Positions 8,814 to 18,971 of a stretch of DNA of 64,000 bases are shown in pieces (the stretch's first letter is position 1; each line of letters opens with the position of its first letter). Source of the stretch: Gemmobacter sp. 24YEA27 (GTDB lineage Bacteria; Pseudomonadota; Alphaproteobacteria; Rhodobacterales; Rhodobacteraceae); NCBI RefSeq assembly GCF_030052995.1, contig NZ_JASJPW010000003.1:62001-126000 (forward strand), written 5' to 3'. The notes under the pieces were generated by a model that saw only the letters and a program-made list of their open reading frames with translations, did not search any database and had not been told where the DNA came from. Both the position numbers and the translations under genes were made by a program.

Positions 8814-10034
8814 TCAGAAGATTTCAAAAAGCCCGGCCGCGCCCATGCCGCCACCGATACACATGCTGACCACGCCCCATTTCGCGCCGCGCCGCCGGCC
8901 CTCCAGCAGGATATGCCCGCTCATCCTTGCGCCCGACATGCCATAGGGGTGGCCCATGGCGATAGCCCCGCCATTGACGTTCAGCCGGTCAAAAGGCAGC
9001 CCCAGCCGGTCGGCACAATAAACAGCCTGCGCGGCGAAGGCCTCATTGATCTCCCAAAGATCAATATCCGCGACCGTAAGACCAAAGCGTTTCAGCAGCG
9101 GTGGGATCGCAAAGACCGGCCGATCCCCATCTCATCGGGTGCGCAGCCTGCAATTTCGATGCCGCGCAGCGTGCCAAGGGCGCCAGCCCGCGCGCCGCCG
9201 CCTCGCTGCCCGACATCACAACAAGCGCGCTGGCCCATCTGAGACCTGGCTGGAATTTCCGGCGGTGACGCAAACCCCGGTCGCAATCTGCTGCCCCTCC
9301 TTCAGGACCGGCGGCAGCGCGGCAAGGTCTTCGGCACGGGTTTGCGGGCGATTGCATTCATCCTGCGAGAAGTGGACCTCGGCAAGCGTCTCCGCACCAC
9401 TCTCCCGGTCGGTCTGCTTTTGCAGGACGGTGAGCGGAGCGATTTCGGCGGTGAAATGGCCCGCCGCCTGGGCCGCCGCCATCTTCTGCTGCGAGGCCAG
9501 CGCAAAGGCATCCTGCGCCTCGCGTGAAACGCCATAGCGCTGCGCGACGATCTCGGCCGTCTCGATCATACTCATGTAAAGCGCGGGGATGCGGGCGCTG
9601 AGGTCCGGATCACGGGCGCGATGCAGGTTCATCTGCGGCGTCTGCACCAGCGAGCAGCTTTCGACCCCGCCCGCCACGACGATCCGCCGCCCCTCCAGCC
9701 GGATCTGCTGGCAGGCCAGCGACAGGGCCACCAGCCCGGACGAGCATTGCCGGTCAACCGTCATGCCCGGCACCGTCACCGGCAATCCTGCGGCCAGCGC
9801 TGCCTGGCGTCCGATATTGAAAGAGGTTGCGCCCTGTTGCAGCGCGCAGCCAAGGATCACATCCGCGACCTCAGGCCCGATTGCCCCGGCCCCGCCCGCC
9901 CGCTCCAGCGCCGCCGCTATCGCATGGCCGGCCAGTCGTTGTGGCGAGGTGTCATTCAGGGCACCGCGATAAGCTTTGCCCACCGGAGTACGGGCTGTGC
10001 TGACGATGACGGCTTCGGGCAAGGGCGCAGGCAT
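8814..10034 (-). CDS. Acetyl-CoA C-acyltransferase (thiolase), frameshifted
   Basis: A thiolase-family protein that splits 3-ketoacyl-CoA with CoA. The nucleophile is C97 in [11 protein letters not shown]. The C-terminal conserved parts ([26 protein letters not shown] with the catalytic histidine, and [10 protein letters not shown] with the second cysteine) are all encoded but in three frames. One-base losses at 9234-9236, about 9168-9174 and 9118-9119 account for this and restore a normal length of about 407 residues. The stop is at 8814-8816. The promoter region is shared with a divergent hydratase gene and holds an operator candidate 66 bp upstream. Confidence 0.85.
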
Positions 10035-10099
10035 TTCGAGATCCTTCAGCGGCTGAACTCAGATCCCCGACCGGCACTGACGCAGCGGTCGGTTAAAAC

Positions 10100-10115
10100 G
10101 TTCCACTATTTGAAC
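10100..10115. promoter_or_regulatory. Cluster operator candidate 2, thiolase/hydratase intergenic
   Basis: GTTCCACTATTTGAAC is an imperfect inverted repeat (GTTC...GAAC) midway between divergent start codons at 10,034 and 10,175. It agrees with GTTTCATTATT-type sites upstream of the ligase and acyl-CoA dehydrogenase operons. GTTC here is inverted, not a direct repeat, so this is not a LexA box. It could serve both promoters. Confidence 0.5.
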
Positions 10116-10174
10116 CCCTGTTGCAATTTTTTCGAACAATGCAAGGCTCCGCCTGCAACAGCCCGGAATCCCCA

Positions 10175-11031
10175 ATGCCTCTGGATCCTTCCCGCATCTT
10201 TGGAACCCCGATTGCGGATCGCAGCCTCTCCTATGAGGATCGCGACGCCATGCTTTACGCGCTGTGCTGCGGCGCAGACCGGGCGGTGGCCGAAGGCGAT
10301 TTCCGCTATGTCCGCGAGGACGGGCTGCAGGTTGTCCCGAGCTTTGGCCAGAATCTGTGTTTCTTTGACGACTGGATGCAGCCTGCCGGGGTCGATATCG
10401 CAAAGGTGGTACATGGCGGGCTGGATCTGCGGATGGAAGCCCCCTTTATTGCCTCGGGCGAGGTGACGGTCAAAACCCGGATCGGCGGCCTGACCGACAA
10501 GGGCGAGGGGAAGGCAGCGCTTGCCTTGCAGATCAGCGAGGTCTGGCAGGGCGGCAAGCGCGTCTTCACCTCATATTCCAATTTCTTCGTGATGGGCGCG
10601 GGCGGTTTTGGCGGCTCGCAGGGCGAGGCTTTCGCCAGCGAGCCAATGCCTGCGGGAGAGCCTGACCAGACCCACGACCTGCCCACACGCAGCGACAGTC
10701 CGCTGCTGTTTCGCCTGCTTGGTGACCGCAATCCGTTGCATATCGATCCGACACCGCGCGCAAAATCGGGTTTGAGCGGCCCATCATGCATGGCGCCAAT
10801 ACATTCGGCATCGCCTGCCTTGAAGTGCTCCGCCGCTTCGCAGGCGGGGATGCCGCCCGGATGCGCCGCTTTACCGCCCGCTTCACCGGCCCGCTTTTCC
10901 CCGGCGAGACGCTGCGCCTGTCCTGCTGGACCACAGAGCCTGGCCGCATCCGGTTTACGGCGCGGGCCGCCGAACGCGATGCGCCGGTGCTTGATGGCGG
11001 GCTTGCCGCGATCGACCCAGCTGCGGGTTAA
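10175..11031 (+). CDS. MaoC-type (hydratase 2) double hot-dog enoyl-CoA hydratase, frameshifted
   Basis: About 285 residues. The N-terminal hot-dog half resembles FAS1-like/MFE-2 hydratase sequences. The second half carries the catalytic segment RLLGDRNPLHIDP (Asp/His dyad), then HGANTFGIACLEVLRRFAGG. A one-base loss near 10,750 splits the gene; repair gives DPDTARKIGFERPIMHGANTFG. It would hydrate 2-enoyl-CoA to (R)-3-hydroxyacyl-CoA, stereochemically opposite to the crotonase-type enzymes in the same cluster. The ATG at 10,175 was chosen because upstream sequence in this frame is intergenic. It starts a plus-strand unit with an SDR, a BKACE gene and a solute-binding protein gene. Confidence 0.78.
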
Positions 11032-11100
11032 CAGCGATCACATTCAGGACGGCAGACTGGCATATCACCCGCTGCTCCGGACCGACGATAAGGAGACGAC

Positions 11101-11883
11101 ATGACGGCAACAACTTACTGGTCTGCGCAAAGGGTGATCATCACCGCCGGCGCCAGCGGGATCGGTCTTGCCATCGCCAGAGCCTATCATGCCCTGGGCG
11201 CCGCGGTCTGGATCTGCGACATCAGCGAAGAGGTGCTGGCCGCCGCCGCTGCTGAGCTGCCCGGGATCGGCACCATGATCTGCGATGTCGCTGACCAGGC
11301 GCAATGTGATGCTTTCGTTGCCCGTGCAACCGGGGCGATGGGCGGGCTTGATATCCTGATCAACAATGCCGGCATCGCCGGCCCTGCGGCGTCGGTGGAA
11401 GAGATGGATGCCGCAGCCTGGCGGCGTTGCTTTGACGTGAATGTCCATGGCCAGTTCTACATGGCCCATGCCGCGATCCCGCATCTGAAGAAGAATGCCT
11501 CCGGCTCGATCGTCTGCATGGCTTCGGTTGCCGGCAAATACGCCTTCGGGCTGCGCTCGCCCTACGCCGCGTCCAAGGCTGCGGTGATCTCGCTGATGCG
11601 CGCCCTCTCGGTCGAGCTTGGCCCGCATCAGATCCGCGTGAATGCTATCGCGCCGGGTGTCGTGGCGGGCGACCGCATCAAACGCGTTTTCACCGACCGG
11701 GCCGCGACCCGTGGCATCAGCTATGAGGAAATGGAGGCCATCGCTTTGCGCGCGGTTTCCATGAAAACCATGGTCGATCCTGCCGAAATCGCCGAGATGG
11801 TGCTGTATCTGACCGGCCCTGCCGGTCGCCCGGTCACGGGCCAGGTGATGCAGATCTGCGGCGGCCTGGAATATACGGAGTGA
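11101..11883 (+). CDS. Short-chain dehydrogenase/reductase
   Basis: A 260-residue SDR with Rossmann fold. The cofactor loop reads TAGASGIGLAIA, where the usual first glycine of TGxxxGIG is alanine. INNAG, the catalytic serine in CMASVAG and YAASK are intact. Aspartate after the second strand (WICDIS) suggests NAD rather than NADP. A good ribosome site, AAGGAGACGAC, lies right before the ATG. It is 70 bp after the MaoC gene and 7 bp before the BKACE gene, so it is probably co-transcribed. A (R)-3-hydroxyacyl-CoA or hydroxy-acid dehydrogenase role fits the neighbours but is inferred. Confidence 0.85.
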   Translation: MTATTYWSAQRVIITAGASGIGLAIARAYHALGAAVWICDISEEVLAAAAAELPGIGTMICDVADQAQCDAFVARATGAMGGLDILINNAGIAGPAASVEEMDAAAWRRCFDVNVHGQFYMAHAAIPHLKKNASGSIVCMASVAGKYAFGLRSPYAASKAAVISLMRALSVELGPHQIRVNAIAPGVVAGDRIKRVFTDRAATRGISYEEMEAIALRAVSMKTMVDPAEIAEMVLYLTGPAGRPVTGQVMQICGGLEYTE

Positions 11884-11890
11884 TGCGCAA

Positions 11891-12836
11891 ATGATCCCGA
11901 AAGAAGACCGCAACAAGGTGATCATCACCTGCGCCATCACCGGCGCAACCCATACGCCGACCATGTCCCCCTATCTGCCGGTGACGCCGGATCAGATCAT
12001 CGAACAGGCAATCGGGGCGGCAAAGGCCGGCGCGGCGGTGATCCACCTGCATGCGCGGGACCCAGAGACGCATCGCCCACCCCGGACCTGAATATCTGGC
12101 TGCATATCCTGCGCTCGATCCGGGCTGAAACCGATGCCATCCTGAATATGACCACCGGCGGCTCGACCTTCATGTCGATCTCGGACCGGCTGCTCGCACC
12201 TTCGACCGCCTCACCCGAACTGTGTTCGTGCAATATGGGCTCGATGAATTTCGGCACCTATACGATGGCCGAAAAGTATCGCGGCAAATTCATCGAGGAC
12301 TGGGAAGAGGGCTATCTTGAGGCCTCCCGCGATGCCATCTTCCGCAACACCTTCAAGGATATCGAGACAATCCTTGAGGTGATGGGAAAAGGTGGCACCC
12401 GGTTCGAATTTGAATGCTATGATGTCGGCCATCTCTACAACCTCGCCATATGCTGGATCGCGGGCTGGTTCAGGTGCCGATGTTCCTGCAGCTGATCGTG
12501 GGCACGCTGGGCGGGATCGGCCCCGGCCCCGAGAACCTCATGTTCATGAAGGAAACCGCCGACCGCCTGTTCGGCGCAGGCACCTATCAGTGGTCGGTGC
12601 TGGCGGGTGGACGCCATCAGCTGAACATGGCCACCATGGCCGCAACCATGGGCGGCAATGTCAGGGTCGGGCTGGAAGACAGTCTCTATGCCGGTCCGGG
12701 CAAGCTGGCAGAGTCGAATGCCGAACAGGTCGGCATGATCCGCACGGTGATCGAAGGGCTGAAAAAGACCGTCGCGACCCCGGAGGATGCGCGGCGTATG
12801 CTGGCGACAAAGGGTGGCGATAAAGTCAGTTTCTGA
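11891..12836 (+). CDS. Beta-keto acid cleavage enzyme (BKACE, DUF849), frameshifted
   Basis: About 315 residues of the DUF849 family, Zn-dependent enzymes that condense a beta-keto acid with acetyl-CoA to give acetoacetate and a new acyl-CoA. Visible are KVIITCAITGATHTPTMSP, the zinc motif VIHLHARDP, MTTGGSTFMS, CSCNMGSMNFG, and near the end VRVGLEDSLYAGPG with the conserved glutamate. One-base losses at about 12,076-12,083 and 12,446-12,447 split it. It follows the SDR closely. In a beta-oxidation setting it offers a route for a 3-keto product that thiolase cannot take. Confidence 0.85.
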
Positions 12837-12872
12837 ACCCGGCAGACCGGGCCGGACAGCAGATCAGAGAAT

Positions 12873-12907
12873 GGGCAAGGCGGTAGATTAATATTCCGAC
12901 CTTGCCC
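12873..12907 (+). promoter_or_regulatory. Hairpin between BKACE and transporter SBP genes
   Basis: An 8-bp perfect stem, GGGCAAGG...CCTTGCCC with a 19-base loop, lies 36 bp after the BKACE stop. No T-run follows, so it may be an attenuator or an RNA-stability element instead of a full terminator. It sits where expression of the binding protein would be set apart from the upstream enzymes. Confidence 0.4.
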
Positions 12908-13014
12908 CAATAAATAGAACAAACCAACCAAGTTTTGCGTGAACTGCTATATCTGGTGGAATAATCTCCCCAGAACGTCGATAGACTGGCAATCACATTC
13001 CATCGGGAGCAATC

Positions 13015-14610
13015 ATGAATCGTCGTGCTTTTCTGGCCAGCTCGGCCCTGTTCGGTGCAACCGCGGTTCTGCCGGCGAAATGGGCATATGCCCAGGACAG
13101 GGCAGAGGCGCTGCGGGTTCTCAGCGAGGGGGCCGCGAACTCATTCGACAGCTTCTCTGTCGGCGTGAACCGCAACTCGCTACAGATCACCTGGAACATC
13201 TATGACCGGCTGCTGAAATTCGCCTATAAGCCGCGCGAGGATGGCACCTTCTATTACGATTACTTCGACATTCAGCCTGAGCTGGCCGAAAGCTTTGAAG
13301 TGTCGGAAGACCAGAAGCAGATCACCTTCCATCTGCGCAAGGATGCCACTTTCCATGACGGCGCGCCGGTGACCGCCGAGGATGTGAAATGGTCCTTTGA
13401 CCGTCTCGTCGCCTCGCCCATCGGTCTGGCCCAGTTCTCGACCGGCTCGATGACCACGCCCGAGCAATTCGTGGTCGTCGACGCGCATACGTTCCGCGTC
13501 GACCTGCCGCAGCCCGACCGTTTCGCGCTGCCCAACATCGCGCTGACCTATCCGATCATCGTCAACTCGAAACTTGCGACGCAGCATGCGACCACCGAGG
13601 ATCCCTTTGCCTCGGAATGGCTGAAGACCAATCCCGCAGGTGGCGGCGCCTTCAAAATCGAGCGCGCCCAGATCGGCGAACGCATTCTCTTCAGCCGGTT
13701 CGATGACTGGAAATCGGGGCCGAAGCCGGGATTTGCGCAAGTGCTGTGGCAGACTGTGCCGACCGCCGAAAGCCGGGTTGCCTCGCTGATCAAGGGCGAT
13801 GCCGATGTGGTACAGGATCTGCCGCCGAAAGACGTGATCGCGCTGTCGGACAATCCTGACATCAAGGTCGTCGGAGTGCCGACCTCAAACTTCCAGTTCA
13901 TCGGCATGAACAATGCCGTGGCGCCGTTCGATGATGTGCGGGTGCGCCAGGCGATTGCCTATGCGCTGCCCTATCAAGACATGTTGCAATCGGCCCTGTT
14001 TGGCCGCGCCCAGCCGCTGTTTGGCGGCACGCCCGGCAAGCCGGAAACCACCACCTTCCCGCAACCGCTGGGCTATTCCACCGATCTCGACAAGGCGAAA
14101 GCCCTGCTGGCCGAGGCGGGTCTGGCAGATGGTTTCGAGACCAGCTTTGCCTATGAGCTCTCTGTCGCCACCGTCGCCGAGCCTGTTGCGCTTTTACTCC
14201 AGGAAAGCCTTGGCAAGATCGGTATCAGGGTTAACCTGGAAAAGGTGCCGGCCGGCCAGCTTGGCACGCTTTTGCAGGAGAAGAAGGTTCCCTTCTACTT
14301 CGAGGGATCGACCTCTTATCTCGCGGATCCCGACTACTTCTTCCGCATCTTCTATTTCGGCGATACCCGCTGGAATTTCGGCAATTACCAGAACCCGGAA
14401 TTCAAAGCGCTGGTCGACAAGACTCGCTACGAAACCGACAAAGCGGTCTATGATGCCGATATCCTGCGGATGATCGAGCTGGTGAAGGAAGAGGTTCCGA
14501 TCATTCTGCTTTGGCATCCGACCCTGGATGTGGGTCTGGCGAAATCGGTCGAAAATTACTCCTATACCTTCCACCGTCAGCTGGATCTGCGGCCCCTGTC
14601 GCGCGGCTGA
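13015..14610 (+). CDS. ABC transporter solute-binding protein, family 5 (Dpp/Opp type)
   Basis: A 531-residue periplasmic binding protein. The N-terminus MNRRAFLASSALFGATAVLPAKWAYAQD has twin arginines and an AYA-Q cleavage site, so Tat export is possible. The SBP_bac_5 hallmarks ITFHLRKDATFHDGAPVTAEDVKWSFDR and DDVRVRQAIAYA are clear. Family members bind peptides, opines, nickel chelates or other amphipathic acids. The matching permease and ATPase genes lie just beyond a shared terminator on the opposite strand. GGGAGCAATC precedes the ATG. The gene is unbroken. It probably delivers the substrate of the surrounding catabolic genes. Confidence 0.88.
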   Translation: MNRRAFLASSALFGATAVLPAKWAYAQDRAEALRVLSEGAANSFDSFSVGVNRNSLQITWNIYDRLLKFAYKPREDGTFYYDYFDIQPELAESFEVSEDQKQITFHLRKDATFHDGAPVTAEDVKWSFDRLVASPIGLAQFSTGSMTTPEQFVVVDAHTFRVDLPQPDRFALPNIALTYPIIVNSKLATQHATTEDPFASEWLKTNPAGGGAFKIERAQIGERILFSRFDDWKSGPKPGFAQVLWQTVPTAESRVASLIKGDADVVQDLPPKDVIALSDNPDIKVVGVPTSNFQFIGMNNAVAPFDDVRVRQAIAYALPYQDMLQSALFGRAQPLFGGTPGKPETTTFPQPLGYSTDLDKAKALLAEAGLADGFETSFAYELSVATVAEPVALLLQESLGKIGIRVNLEKVPAGQLGTLLQEKKVPFYFEGSTSYLADPDYFFRIFYFGDTRWNFGNYQNPEFKALVDKTRYETDKAVYDADILRMIELVKEEVPIILLWHPTLDVGLAKSVENYSYTFHRQLDLRPLSRG

Positions 14611-14628
14611 TATTCTGAGAGACAAAAG

Positions 14629-14658
14629 AAAAGGCGGCCCAGATTGGGGCCGCCTTTT
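14629..14658. terminator. Bidirectional rho-independent terminator
   Basis: AAAAGGCGGCCC and GGGCCGCCTTTT form a 12-bp stem around a short loop, with A-rich and T-rich flanks on both sides. It lies between the convergent SBP gene (ends 14,610) and the oppF-like gene (ends 14,679) and can stop transcription both ways. Confidence 0.9.
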
Positions 14659-14678
14659 CCTTTTCCCTCCGGGAAAGC

Positions 14679-15670
14679 TCAGTCTGCGGCGGCAGAGACC
14701 GGATGGAAGCAGCGCACCAGCTGACTGCCGCCATGGCCCAGAAGTTGCGGCGCGGCGCGGGTGCAGTCGGGTTGTTCCACCGGGCAGCGACCGGCAAAGC
14801 GGCAGCGATCGGGGGCGGATTGAACGGGCTTTGCGGGTCGCCCTCCAGCTTGATCCGCGCGCCTTTGCGGCCCCGCAGGTTGGGGATCGCCGAAAGCAGC
14901 GCCTGGGTATAGGGATGCGCCGGGCGGTGATAGACCTCTTCCGTAGTGCCCTGTTCGACCACCAGACCAAGATACATCACCGCGATGCGCTGACATAAAA
15001 GCCGCACGACATTCAGATCATGACTGACAAACAGCATCGCAATGCCGCGCTCGCGCCGCAGTTTGTCCAGGAGCTGCAACACCGTCGCCTGCACCGAGAC
15101 ATCCAGCGCCGAGGTCGGCTCGTCCAGCACGATCAGCCTCGGCTCGACCACCAGCGCGCGCGCGATGCCAACCCGCGCTTTCTGTCCGCCAGACAGCTGA
15201 TGCGGAAAGCGCTGCAACAACGTATGCGGCAGGCTGACGGCATCAGCCGCATCCTCGACCCGGCGCCGCAGGGCCCCGGCGCTTTCCTTCGGCAAAAGCG
15301 TCCGGGCGGGATCCGCGATCAGATCGAACACTGTAAAGCGCGGGTTCAGGCTTTCCGTCGGGTCCTGGAACACCATCTGCACCATGCGGCGCGCGGGCGA
15401 ACGGCCAAAACGCGCGGCGCTGCTTGCGGTTATATCGACATTTTCCAGCTCGATGCGACCCTCGGTCGGGTCAAGCAGGCGGCAGATCAGCCGCGACAGC
15501 GTGGATTTGCCGCAACCGGATTCCCCGACCAGGCCAAGCGCCTCGCCGGGTGCGATCTCAAGATCGACGCCATCTACGGCATGCAGATGCACCTTTGGCG
15601 CAAACAGCCTGCCGGAGCGCTGCGGGAAATGCATTTTCAGGCCATGTGCGGCGATCAGCTGGGTGGTCAT
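14679..15670 (-). CDS. ABC transporter ATP-binding protein, OppF/DppF type, frameshifted
   Basis: About 330 residues of a dipeptide/oligopeptide-type ATPase. It has Walker A GLVGESGCGKSTL, signature HQLSGGQKARVGIARAL and Walker B LIVLDEPTSALDVS. The C-terminal oligo_HPY region (HPYTQALLSAIPN and, after a one-base loss in a five-G run at 14,811-14,815, CRFAGRCPVEQPDC) is a cysteine-bearing tail typical of the subfamily. Its ATG overlaps the oppD-like stop by ATGA. It is the last gene of a six-gene operon running from the acyl-CoA ligase. Confidence 0.87.
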
Positions 15671-16635
15671 AGCGGGTTCCTGCAGGCGACAGAATGCGCG
15701 GGGCCGCAAGCTTCCAGCCGCAGCCGCCCGGCATCACAGACCGCAAGACGGCGGTCACAGCGCTCGGCCAGACGGCAGGGCGGCAGATCCTTGCGGCGCA
15801 GATCAGGCAGCGATCCCTGGATCGGATGCAGCTCGTTCAGATCCTCCACCATTGAAGGAACCGAGCGCAGCAGCCGGCTGGTATAGGGATGGCGGGGCGC
15901 GGTTATGATTTCCGGGGTCGGACCCGTCTCGACAACATGGCCCGCATGCATGATCACCAGGCGATCGCAATATTCTGCTGCCAGCGCCAGATCATGGGTG
16001 ATCAGCGCGACCGACATGCTCTGGCTCTGCGCCAGATCGCGGATCAGATCCATGATCACCGCCTGGGTGGTGACATCAAGCCCGGTGGTCGGCTCATCGG
16101 CAATCAGCAGCCGCGGCCGGCAGGCGAGGGCAATCGCAATCCCGATCCGCTGACACAGCCCGCCCGAGAGCTCATAGGGCATCGCCTTCATCCGGCGCTC
16201 GGGGTCCGGGATGCGCACCTCGCGCAGCGCATCGAGTGTCCTGCGACGGATCTCGGCGGCGCTGGCGGGGCTGTGGCGTGCGATGACATCGGCGATCTGA
16301 TCGCCGGTGGCGCGAATGGGGTTCAGCGCCGTGCGCGGGTTCTGGAAGATGATCGAGGCTTCGGCACCGCGCCAGCTGTCACGTTCCGGCCCGCTCATCC
16401 CCAGCACATCGCGCCCGTCAAACGCGATCTCGCCGCTGCGGATACGGGCGGCATGGTCCAGAATGCCCATGATCGTATAGGCGGTGACCGACTTGCCCGA
16501 GCCGGATTCCCCGATGATGCCGATGATCTCGCCGCGACCGATGTCGAAACTGACATCATCCAGCACATGCACATCACCATGGCGGGTGGCGAAATCGACG
16601 GTCAGGTTCCTGACGGAAAGCAGGGGCGCGCTCAT
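15667..16635 (-). CDS. ABC transporter ATP-binding protein, OppD/DppD type
   Basis: An intact 322-residue ATPase. Walker A is GIIGESGSGKSVTAY, the signature is ELSGGLCQRIGIAIALA (with L where M is common) and Walker B is LLIADEPTTGLDVT. The oligo_HPY segment RHPYTSRLLRSVPS is followed by a CRLAERC cysteine cluster. Start and stop both overlap their neighbours by ATGA, so the four transporter genes are tightly coupled. It pairs with the OppF-like protein as the ATPase heterodimer. Confidence 0.9.
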   Translation of the reverse strand: MSAPLLSVRNLTVDFATRHGDVHVLDDVSFDIGRGEIIGIIGESGSGKSVTAYTIMGILDHAARIRSGEIAFDGRDVLGMSGPERDSWRGAEASIIFQNPRTALNPIRATGDQIADVIARHSPASAAEIRRRTLDALREVRIPDPERRMKAMPYELSGGLCQRIGIAIALACRPRLLIADEPTTGLDVTTQAVIMDLIRDLAQSQSMSVALITHDLALAAEYCDRLVIMHAGHVVETGPTPEIITAPRHPYTSRLLRSVPSMVEDLNELHPIQGSLPDLRRKDLPPCRLAERCDRRLAVCDAGRLRLEACGPAHSVACRNPL

Positions 16636-17490
16636 GTCCGCATCCTTGGGTCAAGCAGGTCACGCAGCGCGTCGCCGGTCAGGTTGAAGGTGAAGACCGT
16701 CAGCATCAGTGCAAGCCCGGGAACAGAGCCACCCACCATTCGCCCGACATCATGAAGCGCGCGCCCTCGGCCACCAGGATCCCCCATTCCGGTGTCGGCG
16801 GGCTGACGCCGAGGCCGAGGAAGGAAAGCCCCGCCGCGTTCAGCACCGCCCAGCCCAGATTAACCGAGGCCTGGATCACAATCGGCGCACCGATATTGGG
16901 CAGCAGAAACCGCGTCATAATGCGAATGTCAGACGAGCCGCCAACCTTCGCCGCCTCGATATAGCCAAGGTTGCGGCGCACCCGAACCTCTGTCCGGCAC
17001 AGGCGGATATAGAAGGGCAGATTGATGATCGCGGTGGCGTAGATGATATTGATCACACTGTTGCCAAGCGCCGCCACCAGCCCCATCGCCAGCACGAAAA
17101 GCGGGAAGGCCATCAGCACATCGACCAGCCGCGACACAACCACATCGCCTGGCCCGCCCCAATAACCGATCATCGCGCCGATCAGCGATCCGGCCACGCA
17201 GGAGAGGATCACCGCCCGAAGGCGATGCTGAGGTCAAGCCTGGTGGCGACCAGCACCCGGCTGAAAATATCCCGGCCAAGCTGGTCGGTCCCGAACCAGT
17301 GCAGCGCCGAAGGCGGTTGCAGTGCCTGCGCCGAATTGGTGGCCAGTGGATCATGCGGCGCCAGCACCGAACCAAACAGCGCGGCCCCAAGGATCAGCAG
17401 CAAAAGCACCAGCGCCAGAATGTTCAGCGGGTTTTCCACCAGCACATAGCGGGCGTCCCGCAGCCTGATTTTCAGGAGGGAGGCGTTCAT
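16632..17490 (-). CDS. ABC transporter permease, OppC/DppC type, frameshifted
   Basis: About 286 residues. The N-terminal OppC-type segment reads VENPLNILALVLLLLILGAA and HWFGTDQLGRDIFSR. The permease loop motif EAAKVGGSSDIRIMTRFLLP and LGLGVSPPTPEWG follow. One-base losses at 17,215-17,217 and 16,716-16,718 split the gene; the repaired end, TVFTFNLTGDALRDLLDPRMRT, is the classic DppC tail. It overlaps both flanking genes by ATGA. Confidence 0.87.
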
Positions 17491-18492
17491 TTGCTGGCCC
17501 TCGGATCGACGATCCCCGCAAGGATATCGGTGGCGAGATTGATCAGAATGAAGATCAGCGCCATCATCAGCATGAACCCCTGGAGCGGCGCGTAATCAAG
17601 GTTGATGATGCTGTCCATGGCAAAGCTGCCAATGCCGGGCCAGGCGAAGACACGCTCCACCAGCACATTCGCGCCCAGCATGTAGGAAAGTGTCATGCCC
17701 ATGGTGGTGATCAGCGGCAGCATCGCGTTGCGGAAAGCATAGGTCAGCACGATCTTGCGTTTTGACAGGCCAGAGGCCCGGGCCGTGCGAATGAACTCGG
17801 CCCCAAGCGCCTCCAGCATTGCCGCCCGCGTCATCCGCGCCAGCGGTGCCAGCGCAAACAGCGCCATGGTGACCGCCGGCAATACCATCTGCTTCAGCGC
17901 GGCAAAAAAGATTTCCGGATCACCCGCAATCAGCGCGTCGATGGTCAGAAAGCCGGTGACGCGGTCAGGCTCGAACATAAAGGGATCAAGCCGGCCAATC
18001 GGCTCAGGCGCGACGCCGATCAGGAAATAGAACAGATAGATCAGCAAAAGCCCGGTCACAAAGGTGGGCATCGAGACCCCAGCGTCGCGATGATCCGGGA
18101 TAGATGGTCGATCAGCGACCCCGGTCGCAGCGCGGCGGCAAGCCCCAGCGGAATGGCAACGCCAAGCGCCAGCAGAAAGGCCATCACCGTCAGCTCTGCC
18201 GAGGCAGGCAGCCGGTTGATCAGCTCGGTCAGCACTGGCTGCCCGGTTGAGAAACTCTGCCCGAGATCACCGCGTGCGATGGCCCCCAGATAGGTCAGGA
18301 ACTGTTGCGGCAGCGGCTGATCCAGCCCGAGGCTCTGGCGGACCGCCTCGATATCGGCACTGGTCATCGAGGGTTCGAGGCAAAGAACACCGCCGGATCG
18401 CCCGGCAGAACGCGCGTCAGCAGGAAGGTGGCCAGCACAACTCCGAACAGCGTCGGGATCGCCGAAAGAAGCCGGAGCGGGATCTGATGCAT
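17487..18492 (-). CDS. ABC transporter permease, OppB/DppB type, frameshifted
   Basis: About 335 residues. The start MHQIPLRLLSAIPTLFGVVL is a typical DppB first membrane segment, with LPGDPA and LGLDQPLPQQFLTYL in the first periplasmic part. The inner-membrane loop EFIRTARASGLSKRKIVLTY is the EAA motif. One-base losses near 18,368-18,373 and at 18,077-18,080 split it. The ATG at 18,492 shares its A with the stop of the MaoC gene (TGATG). The order ligase-MaoC-B-C-D-F places uptake genes and first-step enzymes in one transcript. Confidence 0.85.
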
Positions 18493-18971
18493 CAGCCTTG
18501 ACCCCCTGTTCCGGTGACGCCTGCCGGTTGCATCAGCAAGAAGATGAGATGATCGCCCCGCACCACTTCGGTGCCATCCGTCTTGACGAGATAACCGCGC
18601 TCGGTCGCGAGGCCGCGTCCGGGCTTTGACGTCTCGCGCCGGCTGATGAATTCAAGCTTCAGATACACCTCTTCACCGGGGTAAAGCGGGGCGGAGAATT
18701 TGATGTCGCTCCAGCCCAGCGATGCGGTGACAGAGCGGTCAAAACAGCCCAGCCCGGCCTTCAGCCCCTCGATCAGCGCCAGATTGAACAGGCCATGCGT
18801 GATACGGCCCGCGAACCCGGCCTCGCGCGCAAAGGTGTCATTCATGTGAACCGGATGATCCTCGCCTGTCAGGCGGGCATAATCATCAATATCCTGCACG
18901 GTGATCAGCCGCGACGCTGATTGCAGAACCGTGCCGGGGATAAAGGTCTCATACCAGATCTGTTCGGTCAT
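18492..18971 (-). CDS. MaoC-like (R)-specific enoyl-CoA hydratase domain protein
   Basis: A 159-residue single hot-dog protein. VQDIDDYARLTGEDHPVHMN carries the hydratase-2 Asp/His catalytic pair, and FAGRITHGLFNLALIEG is the usual following helix. SDIKFSAPLYPGEEVYLKLEF matches the MaoC core. It starts at the ATG at 18,971, which overlaps the ligase stop. It is the second MaoC-type protein in the region; the two may act on different chain-length intermediates. Confidence 0.85.
   Translation of the reverse strand: MTEQIWYETFIPGTVLQSASRLITVQDIDDYARLTGEDHPVHMNDTFAREAGFAGRITHGLFNLALIEGLKAGLGCFDRSVTASLGWSDIKFSAPLYPGEEVYLKLEFISRRETSKPGRGLATERGYLVKTDGTEVVRGDHLIFLLMQPAGVTGTGGQG

Noticed and set aside
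10100..10115. GTTC...GAAC near the thiolase gene as a LexA box
   Set aside because: The alphaproteobacterial LexA box is a direct repeat GTTC-N7-GTTC; this one is inverted with a different spacing and matches the catabolic-cluster motif.
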